Below, in pieces: positions 18,195-24,500 of a DNA stretch of 64,000 nt. A program made the position numbers and the translations under genes. The notes under the pieces were generated by a model that had not been told where the DNA came from, ran no database searches, and saw only the letters and a list, made by a program, of their open reading frames with translations. Position 1 is the first letter of the stretch. The number at the start of each line of letters is the position of its first letter. The DNA comes from Melioribacteraceae bacterium (GTDB taxonomy: Bacteria; Bacteroidota; Ignavibacteria; Ignavibacteriales; Melioribacteraceae): NCBI GenBank assembly GCA_016342755.1, contig JAEINS010000010.1, forward strand, positions 62,001 through 126,000. Reading direction: 5' to 3'.

Positions 18195-18503
18195 TTAAGC
18201 ATAATGTTTTTTTCTTGATTTAATATCGAGCTTTTCAACCTTCTCAAGATTTAAATTCTTCTTTGTCTGCCAAAGATTATATTTATTTTGCATTATTAAC
18301 CAACTTTCAGGAGAACGACCGAGGGTTTTAGAAAGGCGCAAGGCCATTTCAGAGCTAATGTTACTTTGACCATTTATAAGTCTATTAAAAGTAGAGGGAG
18401 CAACTTTTAACATATCAGCAACCTTTCTGTAGCTAATTTCCAGAGGTTCAAGATAAACTTCTTTTATGAATTCCCCTGGGTGAGGGGGATTATACATTTT
18501 CAT
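18195..18503 (-). CDS. higA: antitoxin of the HigA family
   Basis: A helix-turn-helix antitoxin of 102 residues. It starts with the HigA signature MYNPPHPGEFIKEVYLEPL, followed by the HTH ISYRKVADMLKVAPSTFNRLI and the conserved SWLIMQNKYNLWQTKK. It should neutralise HigB and repress the shared promoter. It overlaps the last base of the higB stop, so the two are translationally coupled in the toxin-first order typical of hig loci. The pair is the cargo of one 1001-bp cassette unit, a common kind of integron cargo. Confidence 0.93.
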   Translation of the reverse strand: MKMYNPPHPGEFIKEVYLEPLEISYRKVADMLKVAPSTFNRLINGQSNISSEMALRLSKTLGRSPESWLIMQNKYNLWQTKKNLNLEKVEKLDIKSRKKHYA

Positions 18504-18778
18504 TAGTGATAGTCCTTATAATTTACAATAAATACATCTCCATCTTTAAACTCAAAGGTAATACGCCAGTTTCCACTAACATCAATTGCCCATAATCCTT
18601 TCATTTTTCCTTTTAATTGATGAAGGCGAAAACCGGGTAAATCCATATCATCTATTTCTGTAGCAGTATCAAGAGCAATCAAACGCATCTTTAATTTCTT
18701 TTTATGTGCTACTTGAATTCCGGATGTACTACCAGTTTCAAAAAATTTTTGTAAACCTTTGTGCTTGAAAGATTTTAT
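18503..18778 (-). CDS. higB: HigB/RelE-type toxin, ribosome-dependent mRNA interferase
   Basis: A small toxin of 91 residues from the HigB branch of the RelE/ParE superfamily; family members cleave mRNA on the ribosome. The N-terminus IKSFKHKGLQKFFETGST, the middle FRLHQLKGKMKGLWAIDVSGNWRITFEF and the C-terminal DYH fit HigB. The start is set at 18778 because family members begin MIKSF. The frame continues upstream to 18823, but that stretch contains the operator palindrome. No Shine-Dalgarno is seen, and the predicted promoter sits so close that the mRNA may be leaderless. Confidence 0.92.
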   Translation of the reverse strand: MKSFKHKGLQKFFETGSTSGIQVAHKKKLKMRLIALDTATEIDDMDLPGFRLHQLKGKMKGLWAIDVSGNWRITFEFKDGDVFIVNYKDYH

Positions 18779-18783
18779 CATAA

Positions 18784-18817
18784 AACAAACATACCAAAGT
18801 GTTGCGTAATACGCAAC
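18784..18817 (-). promoter_or_regulatory. higBA promoter and operator palindrome
   Basis: On the minus strand a perfect palindrome GTTGCGTATTACGCAAC (18801-18817) is followed by TATGTTTG (18784-18791), which fits the Bacteroidota -7 consensus TAnnTTTG. A TTG inside the palindrome lies 20 bases upstream, a good -33 spacing. The palindrome overlaps the -33 element, as expected for a HigA operator. Confidence 0.6.
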
Positions 18818-18854
18818 GCGCATGGTTTGTAAATAGTTCTAGGCTCAAAACTGC

Positions 18855-19150
18855 TAACGACCTATTATGTTAACCCGCAATAGCCTGTTAAATTAAATTC
18901 TCTTGTTTATTTGTCCGCTTTTTTTCTGGCGGTTTATTTAATACTACTAACAATATGAAGAAGTAACACCTTATTATTCGTCATCTATTGACAAGTTCTT
19001 GCCGCTAACCCGCTGCCTACAAATGACTGCGCCCGGCTAACCGATTAAATATTTTGAATTATTTAAAAACTACAATTGCATTTGTTTATGCAAACCGCTT
19101 AAAAAAGCCCACCATAAAAGGCGGTCGGCTTTAACCGGAATAACTGGTTA
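18855..19150 (-). repeat. 296-bp attC-like site C, copy 2 of a direct repeat
   Basis: Second copy of the site at 17854-18149. It closes the TIR-like unit: the bases after its GGTTA (TATAGCT, to 19157) are the inverse of the 11 bases that open that unit at 20455-20465. The two copies differ only outside the repeat, where each carries its own unit's sequence, as expected if the crossover lies in the terminal TTA. Confidence 0.68.
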
Positions 19151-19159
19151 TATAGCTTT

Positions 19160-20446
19160 TCAATCCTCTTTATCATGACGTGGTAATGTTAGGAAAAAGT
19201 CAATCAATATTTTAAGATTAGAATTTTCGTTCAAAACATCTTTATAAAATTCATTTGAAAAGTTTCTAAACATTTTAGAATTTGTTGGAGAAAATTTTGA
19301 AGCAATTATAAAATTAAAGTCTGTTAAATATCTTGCTCTAAGTTCTGCACCAGCTGTATCTGTTATTTTACCATTAATTTCAGCAGCGCCATCATCATAA
19401 CATTCTCTTGTAATTGGAATATTTTCAAATAAGCCAAACTCTTCTCTTAAAATTCCATCGCGGGATTTATAATTTTCAAAATCTTCTTTTGAATAAGAAT
19501 AAACTCCTATTGGGCTATCGGCTTTTGTTTCTACGTATACAAAAGATTGCCAATAACCTCCACCATTAAAAGATGCAATTCTTTTAATATTTAATTCATA
19601 AATATCCATTAAACATCTTGATTCACTTAGTCTTTCGAATTTGTCGATATATAAATCTTTATGACCACGAAACCACCAGAACGGATCAGTTGTCACTCCA
19701 TAGCCCATGGCCTTTTCAAATTTCAGTGGTTTTTTAAGTAATATTTCTAATCTATCTATTGCCTTAATCGGATCGTCAATCCATTCGAGGCTTCTATTTC
19801 CAGGAAATGCTTTAGCAAACCTATATGAGAATATATCAGTCGGTGAACGAGTAATTATCTTATTATTGAAATTATCAACTGATATTCCATAATCAATTTC
19901 TGTAACTTCATTGTCCAATTGTGAACTGTTCATCTCTGCAATTTCTTCGCTAGATTCCTTTGGAGGTAATTTAATTTTTTCTTTCGATGACGGTTTCAAT
20001 AACCTTCTAACTTTATTGCAAAAAGGCCCAAGCGAACCTAGCAAGTTTGTTTTTTCCGAAACATCAACATAACGTCCTGGCTCAATACCTAAAAGGTCAG
20101 TGGGCAGGTGAAAATCTTTTGTATCTTTCGGAATAACAAAAAATACTTTTTCCTTACCTAGTTTACTTATGAATAGACCAAACTCGAATATTATGTTGTC
20201 TCGAACAGTCTTAACTTCAATTCCTCTAACTTTTGTAATGTCATCAGGGCTAAAAACAAATATTGCATAATCGAAATTCTCAGTGGCTTTTAATAAATTT
20301 TCTAAAGCATCGTTAGTTAGATTAAATATGCCTTGTGTCCAAACATTACAAATTGCATCGAATTCAAAGTTTTCTTGAATTGCATAAGCTGCATCAAGAT
20401 TTTCTGATGATGACCCTATAAATATTCTTGGTAAATTATTCCCCAT
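19160..20446 (-). CDS. TIR-like nucleotide-binding protein with unknown C-terminal domain
   Basis: A two-domain protein of 428 residues. Residues 1-150 match the predicted nucleotide-binding TIR-like family: RIFIGSSSENLDAAYAIQENF, then NFDYAIFVFSPDD, VRDNIIFEFGLFISKLG and FFVIPKDTKDFHLPTDLLGI. Members act as NAD(P)-degrading or nucleotide-responsive effectors in some anti-phage systems. Residues from about 190 to the end (DPFWWFRGHKDLYIDKFERL, SFNGGGYWQSFVYVE) were not recognised and may be the sensor. No cyclase or other defence gene lies beside it. It starts 18 bases after a CGTTATATAGC crossover and forms a cassette of about 1607 bp. The defence role is an inference. Confidence 0.7.
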   Translation of the reverse strand: MGNNLPRIFIGSSSENLDAAYAIQENFEFDAICNVWTQGIFNLTNDALENLLKATENFDYAIFVFSPDDITKVRGIEVKTVRDNIIFEFGLFISKLGKEKVFFVIPKDTKDFHLPTDLLGIEPGRYVDVSEKTNLLGSLGPFCNKVRRLLKPSSKEKIKLPPKESSEEIAEMNSSQLDNEVTEIDYGISVDNFNNKIITRSPTDIFSYRFAKAFPGNRSLEWIDDPIKAIDRLEILLKKPLKFEKAMGYGVTTDPFWWFRGHKDLYIDKFERLSESRCLMDIYELNIKRIASFNGGGYWQSFVYVETKADSPIGVYSYSKEDFENYKSRDGILREEFGLFENIPITRECYDDGAAEINGKITDTAGAELRARYLTDFNFIIASKFSPTNSKMFRNFSNEFYKDVLNENSNLKILIDFFLTLPRHDKED

Positions 20447-20461
20447 ATTCCCCTAGCTATA

Positions 20462-20679
20462 TAACGGCGTGGCAAATAACTGGCGCCCCAACACTGCAAT
20501 GCCAATTATTGTACACACTTTAATAATTAGCAACCGGTGCGTATCTTCAACCACACGTGCCGGTTGCAACAATTTAGTTTATTTCACTACTGCCAAACAG
20601 CAATGTTATTTATTTCACAAAACTTAAGAACAGCACAAAACCCGCACCGATAAAAGCGGTCGGCTTGTACTGCGGGTTA
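20462..20679 (-). repeat. attC-like site B
   Basis: 218 bp, TAACG...GGTTA on the plus strand. It contains perfect inner repeats GCAACCGG/CCGGTTGC (about 20530-20567) and AACCCGCA/TGCGGGTT (about 20639-20678). On the minus strand it shares AAGCCGACCGC followed by TTTTAT and GGTG with the two 296-bp sites. The outer arms pair only weakly by eye, but the flanking boxes fit: GTTATATTTTGC (20676-20687) is the exact inverse of 21267-21278. Confidence 0.6.
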
Positions 20680-20690
20680 TATTTTGCTTT

Positions 20691-20885
20691 ATGAATATAG
20701 AGGAATTAAAAAGCATAGATAACATTTTACTTGTAGCAACATTTAGAGATGCTGTTAAACAAGTAAACGAACTGGCCGAACAATTGGCAAAAGAAGGTTT
20801 TGAAATTACATACGATATTGGTTTTATTTTATGCACAAAAGCCTCTTTTATACAAGCCGAAGTCAAAAAAAATGTTATCTATTAA
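20691..20885 (+). CDS. small protein of unknown function (cassette-borne)
   Basis: A 64-residue protein, acidic with a likely amphipathic helix (RDAVKQVNELAEQLAKEGFEI) followed by hydrophobic beta-like residues (YDIGFILCTKASF). No family recognised. It runs opposite to the other cassette genes and meets the 121-residue gene tail to tail, the two stop codons sharing four bases (20882-20885). No clear Shine-Dalgarno is seen. It may be a real gene or a chance frame; the compact tail-to-tail fit inside one 813-bp unit speaks for it being real. Confidence 0.45.
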   Translation: MNIEELKSIDNILLVATFRDAVKQVNELAEQLAKEGFEITYDIGFILCTKASFIQAEVKKNVIY

Positions 20886-21247
20886 TTATTATGAAACCCA
20901 ATTTCAATTTTTTCTTTTGTTTTAGAGATTAAAGAAAAATAAACTTGGAATTGATGAATGGAAGAAAGGATTACACTTTCTTTTGAATCAATAAACCCGT
21001 GTGCAATAATAAAATCTGGATTTTTTGCTATGAACGAAGTAATTAACAATTCAGTACCATTGGCCAATGGCGAAATAGCGATAACTTCTTGCTCCGCTTT
21101 TTTACTTTGCGCTGATTCATCGTACAACTTTTTTAACAAATCAACGTATTCAGAAGCATTATCTAATTTGTTCTGCTTTACTTTAAGAGCAAGTTCACTC
21201 GCTTTAATGGAAGCTATTGTTGACAAAATTGGATTATGTGATAACAT
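20882..21247 (-). CDS. hypothetical protein (cassette-borne)
   Basis: A 121-residue soluble protein with no recognised family. The N-terminal half is helical with heptad-like spacing (ASIKASELALKVKQNKLDNASEYVDLLKKLY). The second half has beta-like hydrophobic stretches (LLITSFIAKNPDFIIAHGF, SSIHQFQVYFSLI). It has the best ribosome site of the region, AGGAGGT six bases before the ATG. It starts 30 bases after the CGTTATATT crossover. Gene, site spacing and strand are those of a normal integron cassette. Confidence 0.65.
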   Translation of the reverse strand: MLSHNPILSTIASIKASELALKVKQNKLDNASEYVDLLKKLYDESAQSKKAEQEVIAISPLANGTELLITSFIAKNPDFIIAHGFIDSKESVILSSIHQFQVYFSLISKTKEKIEIGFHNN

Positions 21248-21274
21248 ATTTACCTCCTACAATTTTGCAAAATA

Positions 21275-21451
21275 TAACGGCATTAAGCATAAAGCGATGC
21301 AGTTTTCAAACCCACAAAACGCATATGCTACAACTTTAAATTTATAAAAACTTAACTTACTTGAACTACTTTATAATTACAACAATTTCCCACACACATT
21401 CAAAATAAAAATACGCTTGGCGTAACTGCATTCGCTTTGATGCTTTGGTTA
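21275..21451 (-). repeat. attC site A with canonical extrahelical bases
   Basis: 177 bp, TAACG...GGTTA on the plus strand. The arms at 21285-21304 and 21424-21445 form a 20-bp stem in which the right arm carries two extra bases, a T (21431/21432) and a G (21439). The plus strand is the bottom strand relative to the cassette genes. An unpaired G near the R box and an unpaired T 6-7 bases further up is the pattern known for attC sites (G20'' and T12''), which steer the integrase to that strand. The loop is long (about 119 bases). Confidence 0.75.
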
Positions 21452-21465
21452 GGGTTACAGCCCAC

Positions 21466-21505
21466 GCAATTGAGGGGCAAATTTAGAAAACTTACCCCTA
21501 TAATT
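21466..21505 (+). terminator. hairpin with T-run facing the plus strand
   Basis: CAATTGAGGGG pairs with CCCCTATAATTG with a small bulge and is followed on the plus strand by TTTTTTTATTTC. As an intrinsic terminator it faces the plus strand, opposite to the 1911-residue gene beside it. Confidence 0.45.
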
Positions 21506-21511
21506 GTTTTT

Positions 21512-24500
21512 TTATTTCAACAACTGCATTTTCTTAACTGTATTAAAATCATCTGTTTTTAATTGATAGAAATATGTACCACTACTCACTTTTATTCCTC
21601 TACTATTTTTCCCATTCCAAACAACTTCGTGATTTCCAGCATTCATTCTACCTGAATAAACGGACGTAACAAAGCTACCTCTAATATCATAAATATTAAC
21701 TGACACATTAGTGTTTTTAGGTAATTCAAAGCTAATTGTTGTTGTTGGATTAAATGGATTTGGATAATTCTGATTTAACTTAAATTTATTTGGAATATCT
21801 TTTTCATCTCCTATTGAAGTTATATTAAGTGTAAATGAGAAAAATTCAACGGTTTTATTTCCGTCATAGTCGGATGCAACAATGGCAACCATCATTGACC
21901 CATTGGTTAAGCTATCTTCAGATGTTATATTATAGAATATTTTTTCATCTGTTGGATTATAAGAGATATCTAAAGTATCTCCATTCAATATAATATATGA
22001 TTCTGCTAAATTAATACCAGAGCCGTAACGATCATCTTTTATCTTACCATATATTTCAAAATAATCTTCAATTGTGGAACCACCTTGTGGGCCCATTTCA
22101 TAAATTTCAGGCGGTGTATTATCTACAACATTTGTCAACTCAATACCGAGAGCAAAAGAACCAAGACGTGGTGTTGTTGTTTTAAGTGTATCATTATTTA
22201 ATACACCACCCTCAAGAACCCAACTTAATAAGTCGTAATCGTAACGGTAAATTTTAATTCTTTCTTTATCTTCAACACTAAAATCGTTTTCAATAAGTTT
22301 TGCTTCATCAATAACCATTTTAACATCTATTGCTGTACCAACAGAATCTATCGGTTCAGTCTCACCTTCAGGTGTAAAGCTGACACTCATTGTTTCGCTT
22401 ACAATTATAAGTGTTGTTTCTTCATCTTCAAGGATAGTGTTCCCTTTCATGTTGCTTCTTCTTTTTTTAACATTTGTTGAATAGTACATCTGTTTAACGG
22501 TTGGTGTTTCAAATCGTTTTTGAAGTATCATTGATGTGTTTGGAGAAAAAGCAGAGATTGCCCATTTACCAGATCTACTAAGTGAACCGCTAATATTTCC
22601 AATAACATCAGAGGCATTAGAAACTGATTCAATAATAAATTCTTCGGCTGAAGCAACTGTGGTTTCAAAAATATTAAATAGATTTGATAGTGCTTCTTTT
22701 ACAAGTGGAACTGTTCCTGAAAATAGTTCTTCAACAACATCATTAAATTTTGACTCACCCATTTCAGGTGTGTAGTTAGAGGAGGCTATTAAATAGTTTT
22801 TCCCTCCTGTATAAACTTCGGTAAACTTTTTCGGAAATTCAATTTCATCATAATATTTCCCAGTTACGCCAAGTTCTATACCGAGTCCAACGCCTATGGC
22901 TGCATCAAGACTAACACCAACATCAAGTTTGTATCCTTTGCCTCGTTTTTCTGATGTAGTTATTTTTATTGGATTATCGGATAAACTGCTGTAAGTTTCT
23001 TTTACTGATGCAACCGCATCTTTTACCATATCTGTTCCAAGTGGAATTCCTATTCCCGTAAAATACAAACCGGCTAATCCTTTACCACTATCTTTTATTA
23101 GTTGCGAGTATTCACCTGGGATTTCAATTACTGTACTATTATAAATTGAACGTGAAGCAGTTCCAAATATTTCTGCATCACCACCACCATCAAGGTTTAT
23201 CTCAATTTTGTTAAGTGAACCTGAATTATTAAAAAATGCACTTAGCCCAACTTCACCTCCAACACCTACATCAAATAGAGGTATTGTGTTATCATGAAAC
23301 TCAAATGAAAGTAACGACCTATTAAAATTGATTGCTTGAGTAATCTCAAAATTTGTACCAATGTTCATTGTACTGTTATTATATTTTCTGTAGCTTGCAA
23401 GTGCTTCCCTTTTTTGCGAAGTTAACTTTGCATTAAGTGTCAATGCACCACTTAGCTCAAATGCTTTCATCTCTGTATTGCCAAGTTTTAGTTTTAGCCC
23501 AATATCTGCCTTCCCTTCTGCACCAAGCCCCCAATAATTAGATACCAAAGCTTCATTAAAAGTTGTGTTAACACCACCAAGTGTATTTAAGGTTTTAACA
23601 ACTGCACTAATCATAATGCCAAAAGTTGGTGAAATACCCATTGAACCAAGGGACATTGTTTCTAACATAAAACCAGCTTCAGCCATTTTTTTTCTTTTCT
23701 CACTAATTCCTGATATATCTGTAAATCTGTAACTTTGCCCAACTATAGTTTTAATCATTAAACTAGGGTTTGAAATATCCACTTTTCCTACAACAACGTT
23801 TACATTAGGCACCGATACAGATGCACCAACACCAACCTCCATTCTTCTATCAAGTGTTAAATTATCTTCTTCATCCATAGCAATTTTAAAACCAACACCA
23901 CCTTCTCCTTTAATAGACAGCTTTGCCGCTGATACTGAAGCACCAGCACCAATTGAACCAACAGAACCACTTACACCGGCACTGCCACCTGCAAATAAAT
24001 CCCAACTATGTGTAAACTTTGTGGTTTTTTTTGTTGCTGTAAAACTTGGAACTGTACCTTGAATTTTATATGAAGTGCTACCAATTTGAATACTATTTGA
24101 AATAGTAAATTGTCTATTATCTTCACCACCCAATGCATCAGCAGGAACAGTAATCCTCAACGTTCCCTCTTCAATAAATTTTGCTTCACTATTAAATGTA
24201 GAAGTGCTGTTGTACTTTAATACTACTGAAAACGAACCATCAAAGTTAACTGGTGTTTCATTGCTCGTAAGTGTGTAATATATATAAGCTTCACCATTTG
24301 TTGGTACTTCTATATTGGTTGATTTTGGACCAACATCTAAGTTTGTAATGCTTAATTCTTTTTCTTCGTTTGACCACCCACCTTCGTGATATAAATCTAA
24401 AATTTCTTCATGCAAAAGCGATTCGTTAAAAATCCTAAAATCATCAATATTGCCATTCCAATAATAGGCACGTTTCCCATTTACACCTATTAAAAGGTTG

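Noticed and set aside
17854-19150. Insertion sequence with long direct repeats
   Set aside because: No transposase lies between the repeats, the ends are not a fixed inverted repeat, and the bases beyond each repeat match the neighbouring cassette's own opening bases, which fits attC sites better.
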